Shown: one piece after another, positions 32,491 through 41,543 of the stretch | Layout: the number at the start of each line of letters is the position of its first letter | How positions within the stretch are numbered: the first letter of the stretch is position 1 | Source of the DNA: Adhaeribacter rhizoryzae | Lineage (GTDB): Bacteria > Bacteroidota > Bacteroidia > Cytophagales > Hymenobacteraceae | Direction: 5' to 3' | DNA length: 64,000 nucleotides | Assembly: GCF_008629685.1 (NCBI RefSeq) | Contig: NZ_VWSF01000004.1 | Coordinates: forward strand, 248,001 to 312,000 | Notes under the pieces: generated by a model | Told to the model about the DNA's origin: nothing | What the model saw: only the letters and a program-made list of their open reading frames with translations | Database searches by the model: none | Made by a program: the position numbers and the translations under genes

Positions 32491-33618
32491 TTACTTCAGT
32501 AAAGAAGCTAATTTTTCTTCTAAAGAAGGGCCGCGCAGGTTTTTGGCAATAATTTTACCTTCTTTATCTAAAAGCAAAGTTTGCGGTATAGCCTGAATAT
32601 TATATAATTTGGCGGCGCTGCTCTCCCACCCTTTCAGATCCGAAACATGCGGCCAGGTAAGCTTATCTGCGTCAATCGCCTTCAACCATTTCTCCCGCGA
32701 TTCATCCAACGATACCCCAAATATTTCGAAGCCTTTGTCTTTATACTGGTTGTACATGCGCACCACGTTTGGGTTTTCCTGGCGACAAGGCCCGCACCAA
32801 CTAGCCCAGAAATCAACCAACACATACTTGCCGCGCAACGAAGATAGGGAGACGGATTTGCCATCTGGTGTAGGTAAGTTAATGTCCGGTGCCGGTTGCC
32901 CTACCGCTACATTCCGGAGCGTACTTAATTTAGAAGTTAGCGCTTTGGTAAATTTAGAATCCGGAATGGTTTTGTTATAGGCAGTGGCCATGCTATCGGC
33001 AAAGGCAAATTCTTCGTCGGGGTTAATCAGGCTAAGCGTGGCAAAAGCCGAAACCACCGAGTTGGGTTTAGACCGGATTATAGCTTTTAATTTTTTACTG
33101 TTGGCTTTTTGCAAATCCATAAACTTTTGCTGCAATACCGGCAACGAATCTTCCTGGCGGGCATTCTGGGCCGCTACAAAACGTTTTTCCAGTTTAGCGC
33201 CATCCTCCTGCATACCATTTAACACACTCTCAACGGCTTTCAGATTATCGGTTTCTTTAGAACCTTTAATGGTGCTGGTTTTCCGTAAATCTTTGGCATC
33301 GGCGGTAACCTCAATCCGTTGCGTATCTACCACCAATAATACCATGTTCTGGTCGTTCAGCGAAATCCGGTAAATGCCCGGATCGTCGGCTTTGCCGGTA
33401 AATTCAAAAGAACCGTCGCTTTTAACCTCGGCGGTATCTCGGTAAACAAACTGCTGCTCGCCTAATTCACTCAGGTAAATATTGCCGGAGGCCTGGTTTT
33501 GCAGTTTACCTTTAATGGTAAAACCATCTTCCTTCGTTTCGTTTTTAGACCCAATTTTATTACAACCACTAAAAGCAGCGGTTGCTAAAAAACAAGCCAA
33601 TACAAAATTCTTTTTCAT
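32491..33618 (-). CDS. TlpA-like thiol-disulfide lipoprotein with DUF4369 domain
   Basis: A 375-residue periplasmic lipoprotein. The signal ends in AFSGC (lipid-anchored Cys19). Residues about 32-125 form the DUF4369 domain (FTIKGKLQNQASGNIYLSEL, GSFEFTGKADDPGIYRISL). A helical linker follows, then a thioredoxin/TlpA domain from about 235 with the redox motif WASWCGPCRQENP near residue 272 and a cis-Pro segment (IQAIPQTLLLD). It likely reduces or isomerises disulfides in envelope proteins, a very common Bacteroidota architecture. Confidence 0.9.
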   Translation of the reverse strand: MKKNFVLACFLATAAFSGCNKIGSKNETKEDGFTIKGKLQNQASGNIYLSELGEQQFVYRDTAEVKSDGSFEFTGKADDPGIYRISLNDQNMVLLVVDTQRIEVTADAKDLRKTSTIKGSKETDNLKAVESVLNGMQEDGAKLEKRFVAAQNARQEDSLPVLQQKFMDLQKANSKKLKAIIRSKPNSVVSAFATLSLINPDEEFAFADSMATAYNKTIPDSKFTKALTSKLSTLRNVAVGQPAPDINLPTPDGKSVSLSSLRGKYVLVDFWASWCGPCRQENPNVVRMYNQYKDKGFEIFGVSLDESREKWLKAIDADKLTWPHVSDLKGWESSAAKLYNIQAIPQTLLLDKEGKIIAKNLRGPSLEEKLASLLK

Positions 33619-33719
33619 TTTAATATTTTTAAAACCTTTACAGGCTGTTTCGAAAATTATTAACCAGGCTAAAATCTAAGAACGAACTAACCGGAACAAC
33701 CTGTATGGCACTACAAAAC

Positions 33720-35180
33720 TTATAGGGCTTTTAGTTTCTCCTGCAACAGTTTATTCGTGGTTTTCGGGTCGGCTTTGCCTTTGGTCAATTTCATTATTTC
33801 GCCCATAAACATACCCACCAATGCCGTTTTACCAGCTTTGTATTCAGCTACTTTCTTCGGATTATTTTGCAGAACCTGGTCTATAAAGCCCACCAAAGCA
33901 TTATCATCCGATTCCTGAATCAGGTTTAATTCTTCGGCGGCCGCCAAAGCCATTGTGGCCGGATTTTTTACCAGGTGCGGGAAAATATTTCGCGTAGCGG
34001 CGGTATGGTTAATTTTATTACTATCTACCAACGAAATTATTTCGGCAATTTGGGCGGGTTGCAACGGAAACTCCGAAACGTGCAGCGCCAACTCGTTCAG
34101 GTACGATTTTACCGGACCCATCACCCAGTTAGATGCCGCTTTATAATTAGTAGTATGCTGACAAACCTGGTCGAAATATTCCGCAATCTCTTTGGTGTCG
34201 GTTAATACATTGGCATCGTACTCGGGCAAACCAAATTCTTTGGTAAACTTGGCATAGAGCTCGTGCGGCAAGCTGGGCATCTGGCGGTGAATGCGGTCGA
34301 GCCACTCATCCGAAATAACCAGCGGCGTTAAATCCGGCTCTGGAAAATACCGGTAGTCGTTCATCGATTCTTTGGAGCGCTGGCCGGAAGTTAGGCCGGT
34401 ATTGGCATCAAAGCCCCGGGTTTCCGACTCAATCGTTTCGCCGGCTTCCAGCATCGCAATCTGGCGTTCAATTTCGTGGTCGATGGCCCGCTGCACATTC
34501 CGGAACGAGTTCATGTTTTTAACCTCCACCTTGGTACCAAATTTATCGGCGCCTTTCAGCATCACCGAAACGTTGGCATCGCAGCGCAGCGAACCTTCTT
34601 CCATGTTGCCATCGCAAATATCGAGGTAGCGCACCAATTTTTTAATTTCTACGAGGTAAGCATAAGCTTCATCGGAGTTATGAATATCCGGCTCCGATAC
34701 AATTTCAATCAGCGGTACACCGGCGCGGTTAAAATCAACCAAAGTTTCGGTTTCACCGGCTAAGTGCATCGATTTACCGGCATCTTCTTCCATGTGAATG
34801 CGGGTAATATGAATATTTTTCTCCTGCCCGTCGGCTAGTTGTATAGCCACAAACCCTTTCTGGCAAATCGGGGTTTTATCCTGGGTAATCTGGTAGCCTT
34901 TTGGCAAATCCGGATAAAAATAATTTTTACGCGCAAAAATATTGGTGCGGGTAATTTCGCAATTAGTGGCCAAGCCCATTTTAATAGCAAAATCTACGGC
35001 TTGTTTGTTCAGCCGCGGCAAAGTGCCCGGATGCCCCAACGTAATGGCACTAATATTGGTGTTGGGCAGCGAACCATACTCTGTTGTATCGGCGGTAAAA
35101 GCTTTGCTATTGGTAAGTAACTGGGCGTGTACTTCTAAACCGATAATAGGCTGGTATTTGTCTAATATTTCTTTATCCAT
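33720..35180 (-). CDS. gatB: Asp/Glu-tRNA amidotransferase subunit B
   Basis: A 486-residue GatB, which binds misacylated Glu-tRNA(Gln)/Asp-tRNA(Asn) and activates the acyl group for amidation. It has QPIIGLEVHAQLLTNSKAF, the conserved LGHPGTLPRLN, MEEDAGKSMH, DFNRAGVPLIEIVSEPDI and GSLRCDANVS segments, and the C-terminal YqeY-like helical domain (about 400-486). Length is typical. GatA and GatC are not in the window. Confidence 0.95.
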   Translation of the reverse strand: MDKEILDKYQPIIGLEVHAQLLTNSKAFTADTTEYGSLPNTNISAITLGHPGTLPRLNKQAVDFAIKMGLATNCEITRTNIFARKNYFYPDLPKGYQITQDKTPICQKGFVAIQLADGQEKNIHITRIHMEEDAGKSMHLAGETETLVDFNRAGVPLIEIVSEPDIHNSDEAYAYLVEIKKLVRYLDICDGNMEEGSLRCDANVSVMLKGADKFGTKVEVKNMNSFRNVQRAIDHEIERQIAMLEAGETIESETRGFDANTGLTSGQRSKESMNDYRYFPEPDLTPLVISDEWLDRIHRQMPSLPHELYAKFTKEFGLPEYDANVLTDTKEIAEYFDQVCQHTTNYKAASNWVMGPVKSYLNELALHVSEFPLQPAQIAEIISLVDSNKINHTAATRNIFPHLVKNPATMALAAAEELNLIQESDDNALVGFIDQVLQNNPKKVAEYKAGKTALVGMFMGEIMKLTKGKADPKTTNKLLQEKLKAL

Positions 35181-35263
35181 TGGATGAGGATAATATTTTT
35201 TATACGTTTTAAATAATTCTTTTTAAACAGGAATAAGCCAACTAGCTAAACAGCTTTGTAATA

Positions 35264-37906
35264 TTAAACCGCAATTGCTTTGGTAATCAGTTCTTCGGCT
35301 TTGACTGGAATAGCTGCTAAACCGCTAACGTCCTTACCGCCGGCCGTGGCATAAAACGGCTGACCGCCGCCGCCACCTTTAATTTCTTTCGCCAGTTCTT
35401 TTACCAGCGCCACGGCATTCAGGCCTTTTTCGGCTACTAAATTATCCGACAGCATCACGGCTAACTGCGGCTTACCGTCTATTTCGGCGGTTAATACCAG
35501 CACCAGATTTTCGGGTACTACATTCCGGATATCGTAAGCCAGTTTCTTCAAATAATCCGCGGAACTAACATCGGCCTTTTCGGCAATCAGGGTAATGTTC
35601 TCTACTTTTTTGGCCAGGCTGATGAGCGTATGCTTCTGGTTAGCCAGTTGTTTTAATTCAAACTGCTCCAGTTGTTTTTTCAGGCTGATGTTTTCTTCGA
35701 GCAGGCGTTCTACGTTTTTCGTTAAACTACCCTGCTGCCCTACTAATTCTTTCACAGCTTCCAGTTGCTGCATTTGCTCCTGTACGTATTGCTCAGCAGC
35801 CACCGCCGTAACCGCTTCAATACGCCGTACGCCGGCGGCTACAGAGCTTTCGGATACAATTTTACAAAAACCTATTTCGCCGGTGCTGGGCACGTGAATA
35901 CCGCCGCACAACTCCACCGAAAAATCTTTATCAAAAGTAATTACCCGCACAAATTCGCCGTACTTTTCGCCGAATAAGGCCATCGCACCTAAGGCTTTGG
36001 CTTCGGCAATTGGTACATTGCGTTGCTCATTTAAAGGAATATTCTGGCGAATACGTTCATTAACAATATTTTCTACATCGCGCAACTGGTCCTCGGTTAC
36101 TTTGGTAAAATGCGAAAAGTCGAAACGCAGTAATTTCTCGTTTACCAAAGAACCTTTCTGGTTTACGTGCTCGCCCAATATTTCTTTTAAAGCGGCGTGC
36201 AACAAGTGCGTAGCCGAGTGGTTTTTCTGAATCAGCGAACGCCGGCCGGTATCTACCAAACAGGTTAAAGGAGAATTAAGATCCTGCGGTAAATCGTGGG
36301 TAATATGAATAATCAGGTCATTTTCCTTTTTCGTATCCAGCACTCGCACCTGGCTCAGTTCGGATTCCAGGAAACCAGTATCGCCCACCTGTCCGCCGCT
36401 CTCAGCATAGAAAGGCGTTTTATCCAGCACCAAGTGGTATTCGGTTTTGTTTTTGGTCTTCACCTGCCGGTATTTTACCAGACGGGCTTCGGCCGTAACA
36501 TTATCGTAGCCGATAAAAGCGGTTTCGGCTTCGTCGTTCAGGATAACCCAGTCGCTTTGCTCGGCCTGGGCCGCGTTGCGGGAGCGGTTTTTCTGCTCCT
36601 GCATTTCTTTTTCAAAGCCGGCTTCGTCAATATTAAAGCCGTTTTCTTTTGCAATAAGAGCTGTTAAATCCGCCGGAAAACCAAAGGTGTCGTATAATTC
36701 AAAGGCTGTTTTGCCGTCGATGATATTATTATTGGAAGTAAATTTATCGCGCAGGCTATCAATTCGTTTTAAGCCGTTTTCCAGGGTACGCAGAAATGCT
36801 AATTCCTCTTCTTCAATTACCCGTACTACAAAATTCTGCTGCGCTTTCAGTTCCGGGAATATTCCCAAAGTCTGATCAGCCAGTACCGGCACCAGTTTAT
36901 ACAAAAATGGTTTTTTAAAGCCCAGGAAGGTAAAGGCGTAACGCACCGCCCGGCGCAGAATACGTCGGATTACATAACCAGCTTTATTATTGGATGGCAA
37001 CTGACCGTCGGCAATGGCAAAAGCAATGGCCCGGATGTGGTCGGCTAATACGCGGGTAGCAATATCTTTCTTTTCGTCGGTGCCGTAAGTGTAACCGGCT
37101 TCGCCGGCAATAAACTGGATCAGCGGCTGAAACACATCCGTATCGTAGTTCGATTGTTTGCCCTGAATGGCCATGCACAAACGCTCAAAACCCATTCCGG
37201 TATCTACGTGTTGGGCCGGCAGTTTCACCAAAGAGCCATCAGCCAGGCGGTTAAACTCCATAAACACGTTGTTCCAGATTTCTACCACCTGCGGGTGATC
37301 GTTATTTACCAAATCATAACCCGATTGCCGGGCCACTTCTTCGTCGGAACGTAAATCGATGTGAATTTCGGAGCAAGGACCACACGGACCGGTTTCGCCC
37401 ATCTCCCAGAAATTATCTTTCTTGGAGCCAAACAAAATCCGCTCTTCGCTGCCTAATATTTTTTTCCAGATCTGGAAAGCTTCTTCGTCTTTGGGTAAGT
37501 TATCTTTTTCGTCGCCGCCAAAAACACTCACGTACATGCGCTCTTTGGGCAGGTTATATAATTCGGTGAGTAGTTCCCAGGCCCAGGGCAGCGCTTCTTT
37601 TTTAAAGTAATCGCCAAAGCTCCAGTTACCCAGCATCTCGAACATGGTGTGGTGGTAGGTATCGTAACCTACCTCTTCCAGGTCGTTGTGCTTACCCGAT
37701 ACCCGTAAACATTTTTGGGTATTGGCTACGCGGGCATAAGGTGCGGGTTTATTGCCCAGAAAATAATCTTTAAACTGGTTCATACCGGCATTGGTAAACA
37801 TCAGCGTCGGGTCGTCTTTCACCACAATGGGGGCCGACGAAACAATGTGATGTTCTTTGGAAGCGAAAAAATCTAAAAATTTTTGCCGGATATCTGCTGC
37901 GTTCAT
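35264..37906 (-). CDS. alaS: Alanyl-tRNA synthetase
   Basis: An 880-residue class II synthetase charging tRNA(Ala). The catalytic domain starts RQKFLDFFASKEHHIVSSAPIV (motif 1 zone) with TNAGMNQFKDYFLG. The editing domain has KNHSATHLLHAALKEILGEHVNQKGSLV, and CGGIHVPSTGEIGFCKI gives the zinc ligands. The C-terminal DHHA1-like oligomerisation domain has KGGGGGQPFYATAGG. All hallmark parts are present and length is normal. Confidence 0.96.
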   Translation of the reverse strand: MNAADIRQKFLDFFASKEHHIVSSAPIVVKDDPTLMFTNAGMNQFKDYFLGNKPAPYARVANTQKCLRVSGKHNDLEEVGYDTYHHTMFEMLGNWSFGDYFKKEALPWAWELLTELYNLPKERMYVSVFGGDEKDNLPKDEEAFQIWKKILGSEERILFGSKKDNFWEMGETGPCGPCSEIHIDLRSDEEVARQSGYDLVNNDHPQVVEIWNNVFMEFNRLADGSLVKLPAQHVDTGMGFERLCMAIQGKQSNYDTDVFQPLIQFIAGEAGYTYGTDEKKDIATRVLADHIRAIAFAIADGQLPSNNKAGYVIRRILRRAVRYAFTFLGFKKPFLYKLVPVLADQTLGIFPELKAQQNFVVRVIEEEELAFLRTLENGLKRIDSLRDKFTSNNNIIDGKTAFELYDTFGFPADLTALIAKENGFNIDEAGFEKEMQEQKNRSRNAAQAEQSDWVILNDEAETAFIGYDNVTAEARLVKYRQVKTKNKTEYHLVLDKTPFYAESGGQVGDTGFLESELSQVRVLDTKKENDLIIHITHDLPQDLNSPLTCLVDTGRRSLIQKNHSATHLLHAALKEILGEHVNQKGSLVNEKLLRFDFSHFTKVTEDQLRDVENIVNERIRQNIPLNEQRNVPIAEAKALGAMALFGEKYGEFVRVITFDKDFSVELCGGIHVPSTGEIGFCKIVSESSVAAGVRRIEAVTAVAAEQYVQEQMQQLEAVKELVGQQGSLTKNVERLLEENISLKKQLEQFELKQLANQKHTLISLAKKVENITLIAEKADVSSADYLKKLAYDIRNVVPENLVLVLTAEIDGKPQLAVMLSDNLVAEKGLNAVALVKELAKEIKGGGGGQPFYATAGGKDVSGLAAIPVKAEELITKAIAV

Positions 37907-38017
37907 AAATACTGTATTAACTTAATATTACCAGAACAGCTTTATTGGATATCTGAAAAAATAAGCTAATTTTTGCACCTTACTTTCTCTCCTGTATTGC
38001 CTGTTTCTGATTGGGGG

Positions 38018-38025
38018 CAAAAGTA
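38018..38025 (-). promoter_or_regulatory. Candidate -7 box of alaS
   Basis: On the minus strand this reads TACTTTTG, matching TAnnTTTG. It would give a leader of about 100 nt before the alaS start at 37906. A clear -33 TTG is not seen. Confidence 0.45.
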
Positions 38026-38124
38026 GTATATTTTAAAAAGAAACGGTAATAACTCCTTAATTTATATACAGTGGCAACCCAAATGCCGGGCTACTGGTAA
38101 ATAAATAACATTACACAAGCACTT

Positions 38125-38463
38125 ATGCCTTTTAAGGAAAAAGATATAGAAAAACAATATTATAGCATTGGCGAGGTTGCGGCTATGTTTGAGGTTGCGC
38201 CTTCGCTGATAAGATTCTGGGAAACTGAATTTGAGGTACTGAAGCCAAAAAAGAGCAAAAAAGGTAACCGCCTGTTTACCCCCAAAGACATCGAAAACCT
38301 GCGCATTGTGTACCACCTGGTAAAAGAACGGGGCTTTACCATTCAAGGAGCCCGCGAAGTTTTAAAAAATAAAGGGGTGCAAACCAGAGATAAATACGAA
38401 ATTATTCAATCGCTGGAAAAAGTGCGCGACTTCTTAACCCATATTAAAAATCAGTTAGGTTAA
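38125..38463 (+). CDS. MerR-family transcriptional regulator
   Basis: A 112-residue regulator. The winged helix-turn-helix lies at about residues 12-80: YYSIGEVAAMFEVAPSLIRFWETEFEVLKPKKSKKGNRLFTPKDIENLRIVYHLVKERGFTIQ, with the RFWE and N-R-L/F-T-P segments of MerR. The remaining C-terminal helix (IIQSLEKVRDFLTHIKNQLG) would dimerise. There is no effector cysteine, so metal sensing is unlikely; this short type is a conserved Bacteroidota housekeeping regulator with unknown signal. Confidence 0.9.
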   Translation: MPFKEKDIEKQYYSIGEVAAMFEVAPSLIRFWETEFEVLKPKKSKKGNRLFTPKDIENLRIVYHLVKERGFTIQGAREVLKNKGVQTRDKYEIIQSLEKVRDFLTHIKNQLG

Positions 38464-38539
38464 TATTTTGGTTGCAAGTTAAAGGTTAAATGGTTTAAGG
38501 TGTTTCTTTAATCCTGTCTTCTTCATATCTTAAGGCTCT

Positions 38540-38992
38540 ATGAATAATAAAATACCCTTTATTCTTTTCCTGTTAGGAATATTCTTGTGGAATTGTAACT
38601 CACCAGAAAAGCAGGTAGCAGCATCAACAACAGTAGACCCTAAAATTTTGCGGGCATTAATGGATTCCTCGGCTACGGCCTGGAACGAGGGCAGCCTGGA
38701 GGGGCACCTTTCCATTTACGATTCGGCGGCTACTTTTATGGGCGCTAATGGTTTAGTTAGTATACCTGAGGTAAAAGAGAAATTCCAGAAAAAATATTTT
38801 AACGGCTCTAAACCGGTACAGCATTTAGCTTTCGATGAAATTCAGATTAAGCCTTTGGGAGCAGATTTTGCCCTGCTAACGGGTAAATTTATATTAAGCG
38901 GCGGTAACCAACCCGAAAGAAGCGGCCGTTTTTCTTTGGTTTTGGGCAAAACTAAAACCGGCTGGAAAGTTTTGCACGATCATTCTAGCTAA
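38540..38992 (+). CDS. Lipoprotein with NTF2/DUF4440-like domain
   Basis: A 150-residue lipoprotein (lipobox LWNC, Cys19). The mature part LRALMDSSATAWNEGSLEGHLSIYDSAATFMGANGLVSIPEVKEKFQKKYF and FALLTGKFILSGG...GRFSLVLGKTKTGWKVLHDHSS follow the cone-shaped NTF2/SnoaL/DUF4440 pattern, with a W-x-(4)-D/E-x-Y arrangement near the pocket. Members bind small hydrophobic ligands or have no known function. Confidence 0.82.
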   Translation: MNNKIPFILFLLGIFLWNCNSPEKQVAASTTVDPKILRALMDSSATAWNEGSLEGHLSIYDSAATFMGANGLVSIPEVKEKFQKKYFNGSKPVQHLAFDEIQIKPLGADFALLTGKFILSGGNQPERSGRFSLVLGKTKTGWKVLHDHSS

Positions 38993-39029
38993 TTTTTGCG
39001 TTTAAGCTACCAGAGCAAAATCAGATAGT

Positions 39030-40145
39030 ATGGGCGAAGAGTTAGTGTATGAAGTAGGCATTGGTTTATTACCCGGCATCGGCAATTATTTAACCCGAAC
39101 GCTTATTAGTTACTGCGGCTCCGCTAAACAGGTTTGGCATGCGCCACCAAGTAAAATAGAAAAAATTCCCGGCATTGGTCCCACGGCTATTAACTCGCTT
39201 AAACAAGGCAAAAGTGTTTTAAAGCAAGCCGAAGCCATCTTAGCGCAAGCCCAAAAAGAAGAAGTTCAGGTATTATTTTACACCCACAAAAATTACCCCG
39301 ACCGCTTAAAGCAAATTGCCGACGCGCCTACCCTGTTGTATTATAAAGGTAACTGCAGCTTAAACCAACGTAAAATCGTGAGCATTGTGGGCACGCGTAA
39401 AAGCACGGCCTACGGCAAAGAAATTACCGAACAAATTGTAAAAGACTTAACCAAGCACCAGGCCTTAATCTTAAGCGGACTCGCTTACGGCATTGATATT
39501 GCTGCCCACCGGGCCGCCACGCAATACAATTTGCCTACCGTGGGTGTTATGGCCAACGGTTTAGATACCATTTACCCGGCGGTGCACCGGAAAATTGCCG
39601 ATAAAATGCTGGAGAATGGCGGATTACTTTCGGAAAATACTTTTGGCACCAAACCCGATGCCCATTTTTTCCCGGCCCGTAACCGCATTATTGCCGGCAT
39701 GGCCGATGTTACCATCATTGTGGAGTCGGCCATAAAAGGTGGCACCCTGATTACCGCCGATATTGCCCACAGCTACAATAAAGATATAATGGCCGTGCCC
39801 GGCCCCATCACCAGCCCAGTTTCGGCCGGTTGCAACTACCTGATTAAGTCGCTTAAGGCAGCGGTTTATACCGAGTTAAAGGATTTAGAGGAGCTGCTGA
39901 ACTGGGATTTAGAGAATGGAGATTCCCCAACGGGCAAATCTGGCTTGCACAAATACCAGGCAGAAGATTTTACGCCGGAAGAGTTTAAAATTATTCAGGT
40001 GCTTCAGGAAACTAAAGAAGAACAAATTGACACGTTGAGCTGGAAAACCCAAATTCCGATAAACCAGATTTCTTCTTTGTTATTGAGTTTAGAGTTTAAA
40101 GGTGTGGTTAAAGCCTTGCCGGGTAAAAAATTCAGCTTAATTTAA
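39030..40145 (+). CDS. dprA: DNA-processing protein DprA
   Basis: A 371-residue protein that loads RecA on incoming single-stranded DNA during natural transformation. An N-terminal helix-hairpin-helix segment (IEKIPGIGPTAINSLKQGK) precedes the Rossmann-like core: VSIVGTRKSTAYGKEIT, ILSGLAYGIDIAAHRAA, NGLDTIYPAVHRKIA, SENTFGTKPDAHFFPARNRIIAGM and VESAIKGGTLITADIA. The C-terminal winged-helix domain occupies about 305-371. It is followed after 1 nt by an aminotransferase gene. Confidence 0.95.
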   Translation: MGEELVYEVGIGLLPGIGNYLTRTLISYCGSAKQVWHAPPSKIEKIPGIGPTAINSLKQGKSVLKQAEAILAQAQKEEVQVLFYTHKNYPDRLKQIADAPTLLYYKGNCSLNQRKIVSIVGTRKSTAYGKEITEQIVKDLTKHQALILSGLAYGIDIAAHRAATQYNLPTVGVMANGLDTIYPAVHRKIADKMLENGGLLSENTFGTKPDAHFFPARNRIIAGMADVTIIVESAIKGGTLITADIAHSYNKDIMAVPGPITSPVSAGCNYLIKSLKAAVYTELKDLEELLNWDLENGDSPTGKSGLHKYQAEDFTPEEFKIIQVLQETKEEQIDTLSWKTQIPINQISSLLLSLEFKGVVKALPGKKFSLI

Positions 40146-40146
40146 C

Positions 40147-40968
40147 ATGTTTGTTTCCTATAATTTCGGAATAATAACCGAACAAGATTTTGGGCTTTCC
40201 TACGCAAACCGGGGCTTTCAGTACAACGACGGTTTTTTCGAAACCTTAATATTTCACGAGGGGAAGATTCGCTTCTTAGATGATCACTTGGATCGGATAA
40301 AGCGAGCCATGCAGATTCTAAGCTTAACTCCGCTCCCGCATTTAACGGCCAGTTTTCTACAAACTCAAGTATTGGAGCTAATCCGGCAAAATAATATTAG
40401 CAGTGAAACCATCCGGATAAAAATTAATATTTGGCGAAAACCCGGTGGCTTGTTTACGCCCGAATCGGAAGAAGCAGAAATATTAATTACGGTTGCACCG
40501 CAGCAACCTTTTCCGGCAGTAATTGGTCAGGCTGATTTTTATAATGGATTGCCGAACCGCTTTACGCCTTTTTCCTTTTTTAAAGGCCCTTATGCCTTGC
40601 ATTATGTGCAGGCAAGTATAGCTAAAAAGAAGGCCGGTTTAGATGAACTCATATTACTGGACGAGCAGGAAAATATTTCGGAGTGCCTGGTTTCTAATAT
40701 TTTCTGGATTAAAAATAATCAGGTATTTACCCCTAGCCTGGAAACTGGCTGCATTGCCGGTATTATGCGGTTGAATATTTTACGCGCCTGTCAGATGTTA
40801 AAAGTTGAAGTATGGGAAGGAAATTATTCTAGATCCGATTTATCAGAAGCCGAAGCTGTATTTACTTCCAATGTTACCGGTTTACGTCCCATATGGGCAA
40901 TTGGCCAGCAAATATTTGCAAATAATCACCCATTAATTTCCCAGTTACAAAAACTGGCACTGGCCTGA
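40147..40968 (+). CDS. Class IV aminotransferase (aminodeoxychorismate lyase-like)
   Basis: A 273-residue PLP fold-type IV enzyme. Features are SYANRGFQYNDGFFETL (N-terminal region), RFLDDHLDRIKRAMQIL (the PLP-phosphate arginine region), the catalytic Lys in YALHYVQASIAKKKAGLDE and LLDEQENISECLVSNIFWIKNNQVFTPSLETGCIAGIMR. Candidates are 4-amino-4-deoxychorismate lyase (PabC) or branched-chain / D-amino acid aminotransferase; sequence does not decide. It is cotranscribed with dprA. Confidence 0.85.
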   Translation: MFVSYNFGIITEQDFGLSYANRGFQYNDGFFETLIFHEGKIRFLDDHLDRIKRAMQILSLTPLPHLTASFLQTQVLELIRQNNISSETIRIKINIWRKPGGLFTPESEEAEILITVAPQQPFPAVIGQADFYNGLPNRFTPFSFFKGPYALHYVQASIAKKKAGLDELILLDEQENISECLVSNIFWIKNNQVFTPSLETGCIAGIMRLNILRACQMLKVEVWEGNYSRSDLSEAEAVFTSNVTGLRPIWAIGQQIFANNHPLISQLQKLALA

Positions 40969-41543
40969 TTCTTAATTATCCGCTCTAACTTAGGCAATAA
41001 ACCTCTAAGTTATTTTTTAGCTAAAATCTACCTAAATATTAACTGCTGTTACACAAAAGCCAATATTATGGAAGTTTAAGTAACTCACTTGTGTCATTCA
41101 GGAGGAAACTATTTGGCTACCTGCTACATAGTTTCCTCCTGAATGACACGAGTGGACTCCAGAGACTAATATAAATTATACGTTTTAATTTACGTACTAT
41201 TAATAATTTATTTGACAATGTTTGCTAATTATCAGATTGTCCACTTTTCAAATTAATTTTTTCCTGTTTTAGGGTAGATATACATTCTTGTATTTCATCA
41301 AAAAAGATCTGTTTTCGGAAGGCATCAAAAAAAATGCAGTTTTAAATAAAATGTTATTTCTTTACACCGCCAAAGCGATGATATGAAAGTTAAAAGCGCC
41401 GAAACGTTTTCGCTAATATTCATAAACCCAATTAGCAGATGATTTTAGATTATAAAAGTTATCTAATCTCTTTGTAGTTGGGATATTAACTAAAAATTAA
41501 AAAGTTTTTTCCCTTCCTGAAAGGGCAAGAAACTAAAGATAAA
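40969..41543. other. Long AT-rich intergenic region with family A repeat
   Basis: The repeat at 41084-41157 is the only clear element. Between 41158 and 41543 the DNA is AT-rich. A short 6-bp dyad (GACAAT at 41213 region / ATTGTC near 41237) is seen. No coding frame or RNA gene is supported. The promoter of the FAD/Fe-S dehydrogenase gene should lie in its last part. Confidence 0.5.
41084..41157. repeat. Palindromic repeat family A, copy 3
   Basis: The left arm contains TGTCATTCAGGAGGAAACTA and the right arm TAGTTTCCTCCTGAATGACA, with a centre TTTGGCTACCTGCTACA. Outer bases show mismatches (CTCACTTG against CGAGTGG). It has the same orientation as copies 1 and 2. Confidence 0.9.

Noticed and set aside
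37907-38124. T-box leader upstream of alaS
   Set aside because: No T-box core sequence or specifier-type hairpin is visible; T-boxes are also not expected in Bacteroidota.
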